From positions 19,139-83,138 of the forward strand of contig CAJMSU010000002.1 of the NCBI GenBank assembly GCA_905216155.1: a stretch of 64,000 nucleotides of DNA, in the 5' to 3' direction. This stretch comes from an uncultured bacterium. GTDB taxonomy: Bacteria > Bacillota_I > Bacilli_A > RF39 > UBA660. A program made the position numbers and the translations under genes. The number at the start of each line of letters is the position of its first letter. The first letter of the stretch is position 1. Shown piece after piece: positions 1-7,974 of the stretch. Under the pieces are notes generated by a model. The model ran no database searches. It worked only from the letters and a program-made list of their open reading frames with translations, and was not told where the DNA came from.

Positions 1-525
1 TAAACCCATTATAAAAACTATATCACCATATTCTAGTTGTTTAGAAGTGATAGCTATATTGTTGGCATAAGTACCATATTTACTATTTAAATCTTGTACT
101 ATCCATTCTCCATTATTAAAAATAAGTCTAGCATGTTGTTTAGATACTAGTGGATATTGATAATTTATATGTGCTTTATTATCATTGCCTATTATTATTT
201 CTCCTGGATTTTTTAGTTTTAACATACTTATGTTTTCATTTGTTGATGGTGAACAATATAATATTACATATTCATTGTCTGTATTTATTTTTAAGAAGAA
301 TAAACTATAGTCACTTAAAATAGCTGATGATACTTCTCTATCTCCAGACATAATTTTTGTTTCAAAGTCACTTTTTATTTTCCATTTACCTTCAAATTCT
401 TCTACATTTATAAGATTTCTTGTATTTCCTAAATTATCTACATCTGTGATCCAATAGTTTCCAGATACTTTAGTTGGTAAAGTAAAATTATAGATTTTTG
501 TCTTTTTAATCAATCTAACTATCAC
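1..525 (-). CDS. essC: EssC-type T7SS ATPase, N-terminal part (truncated by window edge)
   Basis: The frame stays open for 175 codons from a GTG at 523-525 to the window edge. The protein shows the N-terminal double FHA region of the FtsK/SpoIIIE-type ATPase that drives type VIIb secretion in Firmicutes. Visible hallmarks are an LYCSPS strand, an IIIGND segment, VSKQHARL (FHA phosphopeptide-loop region), DLNSKYGTY, and the GDIVFIMGL end of the second FHA fold. The membrane segments and ATPase domains would lie outside the window. A GGTTGGTG-like ribosome site precedes the GTG. The family call rests on these motifs; the remainder of the secretion locus is not visible. Confidence 0.8.
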   Translation of the reverse strand, partial: MIVRLIKKTKIYNFTLPTKVSGNYWITDVDNLGNTRNLINVEEFEGKWKIKSDFETKIMSGDREVSSAILSDYSLFFLKINTDNEYVILYCSPSTNENISMLKLKNPGEIIIGNDNKAHINYQYPLVSKQHARLIFNNGEWIVQDLNSKYGTYANNIAITSKQLEYGDIVFIMGL

Positions 526-587
526 AATATTCACCAACCTTTTATTCTTTTACATTCTATCATCATTATAACTTTTTTTATAGTTTT

Positions 588-1280
588 TTACAATATATAT
601 TTTACTTTGTTTTTATATTTTAAATATTTAATTACACCATTGGTTATTACTTTAGCAAGTTTTTCTTGATATTTTTTATCTTGTAGTGATTTTCTATCTA
701 TATAATTGGATAGGTAGCCACATTCTATTAATACACCTGGTGTTGTTGTATTTTTATACATATATAGATCTGTTGTTTTTATACTTCTTTTACTATTCAG
801 TTCATTTTTAAACTCATTCATAATGTAGGTTGCTAATAATTTATTGTCTTTATTTATTGGATTATATAATACTTCTCCTCCTTTATAATTTTGATTTTTA
901 TACCAATTTATATGGATTGATAAGTATAAGTCAGATGACTTTTCTTTTATAAACATTAATCGTCTATATAAATCTCCTCTTTTTTTCTTAGCATCATATA
1001 TTGATGATAGGTCAATATCACTTTCTCTTATCATGTATGTAATAGCACCTTTTTTTGTCAGTTCTTTTTCTAACTCTTTAGATATTTCTAAATTTATGTC
1101 TTTTTCTAAAATTTTATTATATGTAGTTCCAGAGTCTCTTCCTCCGTGACCTGCATCTATTGTTATTATTGTATCCATTAATGGAAGAGTGTTAGCTGAT
1201 ACTATTTGAATTGTAAAAATTATAAAAATTAATATTATTATTAAAACTGATTTATATTTTTTTAAAAACATTTTCTTCAC
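588..1280 (-). CDS. cwlD: N-acetylmuramoyl-L-alanine amidase, CwlD-like
   Basis: This is a 230-residue protein with an N-terminal membrane anchor (residues 10-29) and one Amidase_3 domain. Zinc-site features are visible: DAGHGG (first His), the conserved Glu in ILEKDINLE, SIHIN, and the catalytic Glu in PGVLIECGYLSN. Single-domain, anchored amidases of this length in Firmicutes are typically CwlD, which starts muramic-lactam formation in spore cortex. Spo0A elsewhere in the window fits that role. It could instead be a vegetative wall amidase. Confidence 0.75.
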   Translation of the reverse strand: MKKMFLKKYKSVLIIILIFIIFTIQIVSANTLPLMDTIITIDAGHGGRDSGTTYNKILEKDINLEISKELEKELTKKGAITYMIRESDIDLSSIYDAKKKRGDLYRRLMFIKEKSSDLYLSIHINWYKNQNYKGGEVLYNPINKDNKLLATYIMNEFKNELNSKRSIKTTDLYMYKNTTTPGVLIECGYLSNYIDRKSLQDKKYQEKLAKVITNGVIKYLKYKNKVKYIL

Positions 1281-1383
1281 CTATTTAAGTATATGTTTTT
1301 TGTCTAATTTAATAGATGGAAATATGATATATGCCCATACTATAATTTTTTTTCTACATAAATTATAATGGTGAGGTGTTATT

Positions 1384-2175
1384 GTGGAGTTTTTTTCTAA
1401 TTTAAATCCTATACTTCAGGCATTTATTGCGACTTGTTTTACTTGGAGTATTACTATGCTTGGTGCTGCTATTGTATTTTTCTTTAAAGAAGTTAAAAAG
1501 GGTATAATGGATGCATTACTTGGATTTTCAGCTGGTGTTATGATTGCTGCTTCTTTTTGGTCATTACTAAATCCTAGTATTGAAATGGCTAATAAGTTAA
1601 AAATTAATATTTGGTTTATTTTTCTTGGCTTTTTTGCTGGTGGTCTTTTACTTTTTATTGGTGATAAAATATATACACACTTTTCTAAGGCTAAAAGAGT
1701 TAAAAATGATAGAGCAAAAAGATGTGCAATGCTTATTTTCTCTATTACTTTGCATAATATTCCTGAAGGATTGGTAATAGGTGTTGCTTTTGGATCTTTA
1801 GCTTATGGATTTGAGGGTGCTACTTTGGCATCGGCAATAGCTTTAGCTATTGGTATAGGATTGCAAAATTTTCCAGAGGGTACTGCTGTTAGTCTACCAT
1901 TAAGAAGAGAAGGTTTGTCTCGAACTAAGGCTTTTGTTTATGGAGAACTTAGTGGTATTGTTGAACCTATTTCTGCTATAATTGGAGCTATACTTGTTTT
2001 AAAAGTGCAAACGATTTTGCCTTTCTTATTAGCGTTCGCAGCTGGGGCTATGATATATGTTGTTGTTGAAGAATTGATTCCTGAGAGTCAAAGTAACAAA
2101 AGAAAAGATTTAATGGCTATATTTACTTTAATAGGATTTTTAGTTATGATGATTTTAGATGTATTACTTGGATAA
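1384..2175 (+). CDS. ZIP family divalent metal transporter
   Basis: This 263-residue polytopic membrane protein has the ZIP/ZupT signature. HNIPEGLVIG in transmembrane segment IV and NFPEGTAVS in segment V carry the metal-binding His/Asn/Glu residues, and VEELIPESQ appears near the C-terminus. The loop between the third and fourth segments is short and basic rather than His-rich. Predicted role is zinc or related divalent cation uptake across the cytoplasmic membrane. A GAGGTG ribosome site precedes the ATG. The gene converges on the M23 gene and shares a bidirectional terminator with it. Confidence 0.85.
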   Translation: MEFFSNLNPILQAFIATCFTWSITMLGAAIVFFFKEVKKGIMDALLGFSAGVMIAASFWSLLNPSIEMANKLKINIWFIFLGFFAGGLLLFIGDKIYTHFSKAKRVKNDRAKRCAMLIFSITLHNIPEGLVIGVAFGSLAYGFEGATLASAIALAIGIGLQNFPEGTAVSLPLRREGLSRTKAFVYGELSGIVEPISAIIGAILVLKVQTILPFLLAFAAGAMIYVVVEELIPESQSNKRKDLMAIFTLIGFLVMMILDVLLG

Positions 2176-2176
2176 T

Positions 2177-2202
2177 AAAAAGGAAGATGACTTCCTTTTT
2201 TT
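2177..2202. terminator. Bidirectional intrinsic terminator
   Basis: A GGAAG/CTTCC stem with flanking A and T runs lies between the converging ZIP transporter and M23 peptidase genes, so it can serve both strands. Confidence 0.7.
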
Positions 2203-2890
2203 ATTCTTCAATATATAATTTTTGTCCTTCTTTTAAATAAATTCCATAAAGATCTGTTTTTTTGCATGTATATATTAATTTTTTTGTATTTTTAGTTTCT
2301 TCTTTGTTTTGATCTTTAGGTGTTTCTGGTTTTTGATTATTTTCATCCTTTTGAGTTTCTTTTTCTTCTTGCTTAGGTACTTCAATTTTTTTAAAATTGT
2401 AATTTCTATTATTTATTACATTTATACTACCATCTAACCATAAACATTCTTCTGGTTTTTTTGAATTATTTATAGAGTAATAGCCTGATTGATTTTTATG
2501 CCATCCTGTACCTGTAAATTTTCCTTTTCCACATTCTATATGGCAATGGTTTCCTGTAGCGTTACCTTTGGTTCCTTCACTATAAAAGGCGTCATTTTTA
2601 TTTACCCTTTTTCCTACAAATAGATTACTTACGTCATTTGCATGTGCAAATAAAATGGTCATATAATCAACTGTTCCATCTGGATATTCTACGGGTTCTA
2701 TACTTTCTAGCCATACTTCATTAGCATCATTTGTATAAATTTTTTTTATTATTCCAGTAAATGGAGCATATATTTTTTCTATACTAGTATTTAATCCGGC
2801 ATCATCAATTGCATTACTACTTTTGTGTGTTCCCTCATTGTATCCTTGAGTTATTCTCATATTTTTACTTGGATATATTGGTTTTTCCAT
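2201..2890 (-). CDS. M23-family peptidase, endolysin-like
   Basis: This 229-residue protein has an M23 (LytM-like) metallopeptidase core. Motifs seen are HKSSNAIDDAG, YAPFTGIIKK, and a GNHCHIE stretch that supplies the HxH zinc ligands. A Lys/Glu/Pro-rich linker (about 165-200) and a short C-terminal segment follow. No signal peptide is present, as expected for a holin-dependent phage endolysin. It overlaps the holin-like gene upstream and starts at an ATG after AAGGAGG. It lies outside the repeat bounding the large prophage and has no structural phage genes beside it, so it may be a relic of an older prophage. The cleaved peptide bond is unknown. Confidence 0.65.
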   Translation of the reverse strand: MEKPIYPSKNMRITQGYNEGTHKSSNAIDDAGLNTSIEKIYAPFTGIIKKIYTNDANEVWLESIEPVEYPDGTVDYMTILFAHANDVSNLFVGKRVNKNDAFYSEGTKGNATGNHCHIECGKGKFTGTGWHKNQSGYYSINNSKKPEECLWLDGSINVINNRNYNFKKIEVPKQEEKETQKDENNQKPETPKDQNKEETKNTKKLIYTCKKTDLYGIYLKEGQKLYIEE

Positions 2891-3230
2891 CTTTTTTTTC
2901 CTCCTTGTTTATAATATTTTCTATAGGGATTGTTACTGTTTTTTTATTTACTATGTCTTGATATGATGATAGTCTTCCTTCTAATGTTTTATATATAGTG
3001 TCTGCTCCTAAATATGAAAAAAATCCTATCCATAAACTTGTTGGAAAAGATAATGATGTGAATGTGATACAAAATATTATTCCTACTAACATATTTACTA
3101 TAAAACTGTATATATTTACACATTTACTACAACTACAAAGTGATTTTGTTTTTTGAATAAAGGTACATGTTATGGCACTAAGGGCAATTGAAATAACTAA
3201 TAATTCTTGAAGATATTCTAATTTTAACAT
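2865..3230 (-). CDS. Holin-like small membrane protein
   Basis: This 121-residue protein has about three hydrophobic segments (residues 8-25, 42-60 and 64-80) and a charged C-terminal tail. Size, topology and overlap with an endolysin-like gene suggest a phage holin, but no family motif was recognised. A Cys-rich loop (CSCSKC) is unusual. Its identity as a phage relic is inferred from context. Confidence 0.5.
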   Translation of the reverse strand: MLKLEYLQELLVISIALSAITCTFIQKTKSLCSCSKCVNIYSFIVNMLVGIIFCITFTSLSFPTSLWIGFFSYLGADTIYKTLEGRLSSYQDIVNKKTVTIPIENIINKEEKKDGKTNISK

Positions 3231-3284
3231 AATTGCCTCCTCGTCTTATTATATGCTAATTATAAATATTGGTTACTAAAATTA

Positions 3285-3316
3285 GGCATGAAAAAAGCAC
3301 CAATATATGGTGCCTT
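3285..3316 (-). terminator. Intrinsic terminator on minus strand
   Basis: The perfect stem GCACCA/TGGTGC is followed on the minus strand by a T6 run. Sequence context (CATGAAAAAAG before, GCCTTGA after, on the plus strand) closely resembles the hairpin modules inside the prophage, although this one lies outside the attL repeat. Confidence 0.7.
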
Positions 3317-3378
3317 GAAACTGTATATTAACGTTTACTAAATTGATGTAGTCCATTTTTAAAGGCAAAATAAGACTT

Positions 3379-3399
3379 TTGTTGCCTACTTGTTGCCTA
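3379..3399. repeat. Left attachment-site repeat (attL candidate)
   Basis: Two GTTGCCTAC units at an 11-bp period lie here. The 21-bp sequence is repeated identically at 33944-33964. An 11-bp period is also typical of integrase arm-type binding sites. Confidence 0.65.
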
Positions 3400-3510
3400 C
3401 TAAATGGTTTTTTCTATATATTAACTATGCTTTTATGCAAAGAAAAAATGGTAAGATTATATAAAATCCTACCATTTTAATTATACATTTTTATTAATTA
3501 TACATTTTTA

Positions 3511-4389
3511 TTAGAATAATTTAATATTATCCCATCTAGTTAATCCAGCATTAAGATTTGCATTAACTTGTTTTTGAACTTCATCATATCTTGAACCTAG
3601 TGCTTTCTTTCTAGCATCACCATTACCAAAATCACCTCTAATAGTTTTCTTAACTAAAGTTAATAAATCATCATTAGATTCAGTTGGTTGTGGTGCAGGT
3701 GTTGGTGTAGGTTTGTTTCCAATAAGAATTTCATTAACTCTTGCTTGAACTTCACCATACCTTGAACCTAAAGCACTTTTTCTAGCATCACCATTACCAT
3801 ATTTACCTGCAATAACTTCTTTTGCAAGTTCATCAACTGATTTTGATGAAATATCATTTGATGGTACTGATGTACTACTATCATTTAATCTTTTATTTAC
3901 TTCACTTGCAATATAAGGAAATTTACTTTGTAAATATGGTCCCGGACATGTTGTGTTTGCAAACATATTATGTCTTGTTAAATTACCATTTGCATCTCCA
4001 GTATAATTTAAACTTGCAATACCATTTCTTTTACAAATATCAACACATAAATCAATTAATTTGGCAAGTGCCTTATCTGATACATGCCAATTAGTATTTG
4101 CACCACCATCATTTGCAACTTCAATAGTAATTGCTTGATTATCATTACTAGGAGAACTCGAAGTCCATGCTCTATTCTTTTCTTCAACATACATACCAAC
4201 TCTACCATCACTACCTATACCATAATTTGATGATGCTTGGCGATTCTTACCATTAAATACTCTACCACATGTTTCAACAGATAAATTACCTGCCATGTGA
4301 TGAATAGTGATTTTCTTAATCTTATTATTTCTAGGATTGCTACTATTTGGTGAAATAGCAGTATAGTTTACTAAAGAACTATTACTCAT
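3511..4389 (-). CDS. Phage endolysin: N-acetylmuramoyl-L-alanine amidase with two Cpl-7-like repeats
   Basis: The N-terminal Amidase_2 (PGRP-type, zinc-dependent) domain shows KKITIHHMAG, TIEVANDGG, LTRHNMFANTTCPGP and surrounding ligands. It is followed by two similar 40-residue repeats ending in GNGDARKKALGSRY and VQxxVN, which match the CW_7/Cpl-7 cell-wall-binding fold. It cleaves the MurNAc-L-Ala bond during lysis. There is no signal peptide, and the holin and XhlA genes lie just upstream. The ATG at 4389 sits nine bases from AGGAGG and is preferred over the ATG two codons earlier. Confidence 0.9.
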   Translation of the reverse strand: MSNSSLVNYTAISPNSSNPRNNKIKKITIHHMAGNLSVETCGRVFNGKNRQASSNYGIGSDGRVGMYVEEKNRAWTSSSPSNDNQAITIEVANDGGANTNWHVSDKALAKLIDLCVDICKRNGIASLNYTGDANGNLTRHNMFANTTCPGPYLQSKFPYIASEVNKRLNDSSTSVPSNDISSKSVDELAKEVIAGKYGNGDARKSALGSRYGEVQARVNEILIGNKPTPTPAPQPTESNDDLLTLVKKTIRGDFGNGDARKKALGSRYDEVQKQVNANLNAGLTRWDNIKLF

Positions 4390-4516
4390 TTTCATCTACC
4401 TCCTCACCTTTATTATTAGATAATTCATTTAGTGCATCTTCTTGCACATCTTCTTCTGTTTCGACAACTGCCAAAACTTCTTGTGTTTCTTCAACAACTG
4501 CTTCTTTTTCTTCCAT
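4382..4516 (-). CDS. Small acidic protein between holin and endolysin
   Basis: A 44-residue reading frame, almost entirely Glu/Asp/Val/Ala, starts with ATG after GAGGTG and overlaps the lysin start by a few bases. Ribosome site and tight packing in the lysis operon support translation. No function is recognised. Confidence 0.5.
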   Translation of the reverse strand: MEEKEAVVEETQEVLAVVETEEDVQEDALNELSNNKGEEVDENE

Positions 4517-4552
4517 TTTCTTTTCACCTCTATCTTTCTTTTAATGGAATAT

Positions 4553-4578
4553 ATAAAAAAAGAACCTTTAAGTTCTTT
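4553..4578 (-). terminator. Intrinsic terminator after holin
   Basis: An AGAAC/GTTCT stem is followed on the minus strand by a T7 run, just past the holin stop codon and before the acidic small gene and lysin. It may be a partial terminator. Confidence 0.65.
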
Positions 4579-4580
4579 CT

Positions 4581-4778
4581 CTATTGTTTTTTATTATAAT
4601 TATTACTAGATATCATTAATATACTACCTAAAAAAGCATCAAAGGCAGTCATTATAGTAATAACTATATCTGTATAACTAAATTCAAAACATTGTAACAC
4701 AACACCTACAAATACAGTCAATGCAGGTAAAAATACTTGTGCAACATACTTTAAAATATCATATACCTTGTTACTCAT
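4581..4778 (-). CDS. Phage holin, phi-LC3-like
   Basis: The 65-residue protein from the ATG at 4778 (AAAGGAGGGG upstream) has two hydrophobic segments joined by FEFSYTDIV, then AFDAFLGSILMISSNNYN, which matches the end of the phi-LC3 holin family. It would form the lesions that release the adjacent amidase. The longer upstream start is less likely because its start lacks this ribosome site. Confidence 0.8.
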   Translation of the reverse strand: MSNKVYDILKYVAQVFLPALTVFVGVVLQCFEFSYTDIVITIMTAFDAFLGSILMISSNNYNKKQ

Positions 4779-4791
4779 GTTATCCCCTCCT

Positions 4792-5022
4792 TTATATTTT
4801 AAATACAAATGCTAAAATACCACCTATAATTGCACCTATAACAAGGCGAATAAGCCATTTATTACCATCTTCTAGGGCATTTATCCTACTTTCATTATTT
4901 TTGGCTAAATTAAGTGCTTTTTCACTTGTATCTTTAACTCCTTTATAGTCCTGTTCTTTTATTAAAGTTTCCAATACAGATAATCTTTCCAAAACTTCAA
5001 TTTGAAACTTACCATTTTCCAT
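4792..5022 (-). CDS. XhlA-like lysis accessory protein
   Basis: The 76-residue protein has an amphipathic/coiled-coil N-terminal half (VLERLSVLETLIKEQ) and a single C-terminal transmembrane segment (RLVIGAIIGGILAFVFKI). This is the layout of hemolysin XhlA-family proteins that sit before the holin in Gram-positive phages. Confidence 0.75.
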   Translation of the reverse strand: MENGKFQIEVLERLSVLETLIKEQDYKGVKDTSEKALNLAKNNESRINALEDGNKWLIRLVIGAIIGGILAFVFKI

Positions 5023-5057
5023 TTTTATCCTCCTTATCTAGTGATTAAAACACGAAA

Positions 5058-5125
5058 AAAGCCAATTTTTCATTGCCTTATTCTATATATACATTATAAC
5101 ACTAATTTAGTGTGAATTTTGTGAA
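5058..5125 (-). promoter_or_regulatory. Late promoter-plus-hairpin module, copy 1 (lysis block)
   Basis: On the minus strand, two TTCACA repeats (plus-strand 5120-5125 and 5111-5116, 9-bp period) precede TATAAT (5093-5098), then a hairpin with a T-run (about 5058-5080). The TTCACA-to-TATAAT distance equals that in copies 2 and 3. No TTGACA-like -35 box is present, which suggests an activator. It drives XhlA, holin and amidase and overlaps the end of the RT gene. Confidence 0.6.
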
Positions 5126-6243
5126 TTATTTTTAAATAATTCTGCAAACAACTTATCCATATTCATTAATGCTTTATGGCAATCATATCTTTTTATGTTG
5201 CCTTTCCATGACTTATATTGTTCTTCTATTTCTCTATAAGTCATTTTACCATCATCAAGCATCTTTTTAAAACTTTTAAGTTTTCTTCTTTCTCTTACGA
5301 ATCCACTTTTAACAGGTATTCTAACTAAATGACCTGTTTCAGTTAGTCTATATCTAATTTTTAAGAAAGTAAACCCTTTATCTAATCTAAATATTTGAGT
5401 TTTCTTTCTATTAATAAATATACCTAATTTATCACAAATCTTAATAATATCTTCAAGTAATTGTTTTAATTCTTCTTTACTATTACTTATTATATAAGTA
5501 TCATCCATATACCTACCATAGTATTTCATACCTTTTACTATTTTACAATAGTTATCCATTTTGTGAACATAATAAATACCTGATATTTGAGATATTTGGC
5601 TACCAATACCTAAAGACTTATTTATATATTTTTCACCTGTTTTTAAAGTGTTTGACTTTGCATAAACAAGTGTATCAAGTAAATCTGATTCTTCCATATT
5701 ATAATTGGAAACATCAATAGAAAAACTATCTACTAGATGTTCTATTAATTTTAATATGTCATCATCATCTATTATTTCTTTATACATTTCAATTAATGGT
5801 TTATGAAGTATATTATCATAAAACTTACTAAAATCGATAGTGAGTGCATATCCAATATTACCATATTTTCTATAATAACTATGAAGATGATTTTCTATTC
5901 TTCTACGAGCAAAATCGATACCTTTATTCTTTATACTTGCACCATTATCATATATAAGATAAGGTTCAACTATGGGAGTCAATTGGTCGCATAATGCTCT
6001 TTGTACTACTCTATCATAGAAACTTATGGAGCGAACATATCGCTCTTTTCCTCTTTCATTCAAATAGAAACAATCAAAAGGACTTTGCTTATAAGTTCTT
6101 TTTCTTAATTCTATCTGTGTTTTTCTTATGTTTTTAAGAAAGTTGGCTTCATATTGTTGTACACTATTTTTCCAAATACTATTTTTTCTTGATTTATAAA
6201 AACTATCCATTAAAACATTGGCATTACTAATCTTATTTAACAT
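5107..6243 (-). CDS. DGR reverse transcriptase (prophage)
   Basis: This 378-residue group II-intron-like RT belongs to the diversity-generating class. Motif A is LTIDFSKFYDN (catalytic Asp near residue 137). Motif B is LGIGSQISQ, with the Ser-Gln typical of DGR RTs in place of the usual retroviral sequence. Motif C is YGRYMDD (Asp 247-248). A basic thumb region follows. The gene lies last in the order target-Avd-template-RT, as in Bordetella phage BPP-1. It is expected to copy the template RNA with adenine-specific errors for transfer into the variable repeat. All catalytic residues appear intact. Confidence 0.93.
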   Translation of the reverse strand: MLNKISNANVLMDSFYKSRKNSIWKNSVQQYEANFLKNIRKTQIELRKRTYKQSPFDCFYLNERGKERYVRSISFYDRVVQRALCDQLTPIVEPYLIYDNGASIKNKGIDFARRRIENHLHSYYRKYGNIGYALTIDFSKFYDNILHKPLIEMYKEIIDDDDILKLIEHLVDSFSIDVSNYNMEESDLLDTLVYAKSNTLKTGEKYINKSLGIGSQISQISGIYYVHKMDNYCKIVKGMKYYGRYMDDTYIISNSKEELKQLLEDIIKICDKLGIFINRKKTQIFRLDKGFTFLKIRYRLTETGHLVRIPVKSGFVRERRKLKSFKKMLDDGKMTYREIEEQYKSWKGNIKRYDCHKALMNMDKLFAELFKNNSQNSH

Positions 6244-6369
6244 ATTTTGTTCCTAATCATAACTAACTTATTAGATGATATCAAAATATCTATTTGTCTT
6301 TCGAACAGGATAAAATTTCCTTTTAATTATCGCAACGGTACTTAACCTAATCATTGTGCGAGTTAAAAT

Positions 6370-6448
6370 CAGGGGCGAACACCACCAGAGTTGGATGCAT
6401 TATTGTAGTTACTATTACCATTGTTGTTGACATTACAGAAGCCGGAAG
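6370..6448 (-). repeat. DGR template repeat TR1
   Basis: This 79-bp stretch between the RT and Avd genes matches VR1 (7175-7253) at all but 7 positions. Read on the minus strand it would encode an Asn-rich stretch with eight AAC/AAT codons, ending GGVRP. Every mismatch to VR1 is at a template adenine (4 A-to-T, 3 A-to-C). The template is not in an obvious open gene and is presumably transcribed as part of a non-coding RNA. Confidence 0.93.
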
Positions 6449-6488
6449 CCATCCAAGTATATTTATCAAATCTTACCCTTTTTAAAAG

Positions 6489-7028
6489 TTATTCTTCTAA
6501 ACTTTTCATTATTTTATTATCAGACTTTCGCCATCCTTTTAATAAAGCAATTTCTTTTTCAATTATATCAACATAAGGCATATATTTCTCAACATTTGGA
6601 TGAGTAACATATATTATATATTGCATTTCTTGAAGCAGATTTTCACAATCACAAATTGCTTGTGTTTGATAATTTCTTCTCATATAGTATTCTTCTTTGT
6701 TTGTTATATGAATTGTATTTGCAGAGCAAATATTTTTCATTAGACTTCTTAACAAGTCCATGAAATAATCTCTTTCCTTATCAATCAACCAACTTGGAAA
6801 ATTATCAATGAAACTATTTTTCAAATCGTATGCAGAAAGAATATTTTCTATTTCTTCTACATCTTCATCTTCAATATCATACACATCTTTTGCAAATTCT
6901 AAATTTCTTCTTCTTGATTTTATACCAAAATCTTTCAAAAGAAATTCAGTTATCATTAATCGCAACTTTATAGCATTATGATAAAATTCCATTTTTGATA
7001 TGTTTCTTTTTCTTTTCAACACACTCAA
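6489..7028 (-). CDS. avd: Avd-like DGR accessory protein
   Basis: The 179-residue helical protein lies between target and template. The C-terminal region, YQTQAICDCENLLQEMQY then PYVDIIEKEIALLKGWRKSD, matches the end of the four-helix-bundle Avd proteins that bind RT and template RNA. It is about 50 residues longer than typical Avd, with an acidic insertion around DIEDEDVEEIE (residues 50-62). Assignment rests on position and the C-terminal pattern. Confidence 0.7.
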   Translation of the reverse strand: MSVLKRKRNISKMEFYHNAIKLRLMITEFLLKDFGIKSRRRNLEFAKDVYDIEDEDVEEIENILSAYDLKNSFIDNFPSWLIDKERDYFMDLLRSLMKNICSANTIHITNKEEYYMRRNYQTQAICDCENLLQEMQYIIYVTHPNVEKYMPYVDIIEKEIALLKGWRKSDNKIMKSLEE

Positions 7029-7115
7029 TATCTATCAACTCCCAATTATAATTCTATACTTTTATCTATTGAAAGTCAATTTGTGTGTGTTAATTTATCC
7101 CCTTGCTTTTTTAAA

Positions 7116-7168
7116 AATCTATTATCTGCTTCACCCCACAAGGGGGTGAGATTGCAGATTAATAGATT
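7116..7168. other. DGR hairpin downstream of VR1
   Basis: The inner stem TCACCCC/GGGGTGA (7131-7137/7143-7149, 5-base loop) is continued by an outer A+T-rich stem (7116-7129/7154-7168). It begins at the target stop codon, just past the variable repeat. In characterised DGRs a DNA stem-loop at this place increases retrohoming. Confidence 0.75.
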
Positions 7169-7974
7169 AAAAAGCAGGGGCGAACACCACCAGAGTTGGA
7201 TGCATTATGGTAGTGACTAGTACCATAGTAGTTGACAAAACAGAAGCCGGAAGAGAATGCTACACTTCTGAGCCAATACCACATTCTTTGGTTACTATCA
7301 TTAAAGGCAATTATTTTACTTTTATCTAATCTAAATAATGCCAATTGAGATTTATCAATTTCATAATTATTTGGTATATTAGTACCACATCCTACATTAT
7401 GAAATATATTAGCACCATAAACCATTAACTCATTCATTAATTCAATAGTAGAATCATACCATGTCCCTCCACTTTCATATCCATTTACAACTGCATTTTG
7501 TAAATGGTTTCTATGTTTTAAAATATGATTACTACCAAAATCATTATTTATAACAGTTTTATATGGTGATAAATTTGTTGTGTACATTTTACTTCCTATA
7601 TATGCCCCTGCAGAAGTATTACTATCATTCATTTGGGCAAGTCCCATAATCTTTTCAGATATCATGAGAACATGTGGTGTTGTACATTCAGTATCACCAC
7701 AATGTAATCTGTAATTAATATCTGCTACAAGATATTTTCTACCACTTGTTTTACCTATAATATAATCACCTATAAATATATCATCGAATGTACCATTAGC
7801 AATTTGTTGCGATAAAGTACCATTATAAAACAAATCAGTAATATCCTTACCTCTATATATAGAATTATGAAAACCTGCATTTGGTCTATTTAATATATCA
7901 CTTAATAGTTCATTTCTATCATAAATACTACTACTTTCAATTTTATTACCATTTTTAACTTTATATACTTTCAT
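7159..7974 (-). CDS. DGR target protein, C-type-lectin-fold tail protein
   Basis: This 271-residue protein has a C-terminus matching the DGR C-type lectin fold: MWYWLRS, then the variable stretch ending GGVRPCFLIY. The variable repeat covers roughly the last 30 residues. It follows a putative receptor-binding structural gene with overlapping stop/start, so it is probably the diversified adhesin at the tail tip. Compared with the template, variable codons read Phe, Tyr, Tyr, Thr, His and His in place of Asn. Residues outside the variable stretch are not diversified by this system. Confidence 0.85.
   Translation of the reverse strand: MKVYKVKNGNKIESSSIYDRNELLSDILNRPNAGFHNSIYRGKDITDLFYNGTLSQQIANGTFDDIFIGDYIIGKTSGRKYLVADINYRLHCGDTECTTPHVLMISEKIMGLAQMNDSNTSAGAYIGSKMYTTNLSPYKTVINNDFGSNHILKHRNHLQNAVVNGYESGGTWYDSTIELMNELMVYGANIFHNVGCGTNIPNNYEIDKSQLALFRLDKSKIIAFNDSNQRMWYWLRSVAFSSGFCFVNYYGTSHYHNASNSGGVRPCFLIY
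7175..7253 (-). repeat. DGR variable repeat VR1
   Basis: This 79-bp segment of the target gene pairs with TR1 at an offset of 805 bases. The final 29 bases of the coding sense (encoding ASNSGGVRP) are identical and form the initiation-of-homing region. The seven changes are clustered in the 5' half and are all at template adenines. Confidence 0.93.

Noticed and set aside
3822..4094. Plus-strand open frame opposite the phage amidase
   Set aside because: It is antisense to a well-supported enzyme, has no ribosome site and a composition explained by the opposite coding strand.
5107..6243. Phage RT as a group II intron or retron RT
   Set aside because: The Ser-Gln motif B, lack of a maturase/X or endonuclease domain, and adjacent TR/VR pair fit a DGR much better.
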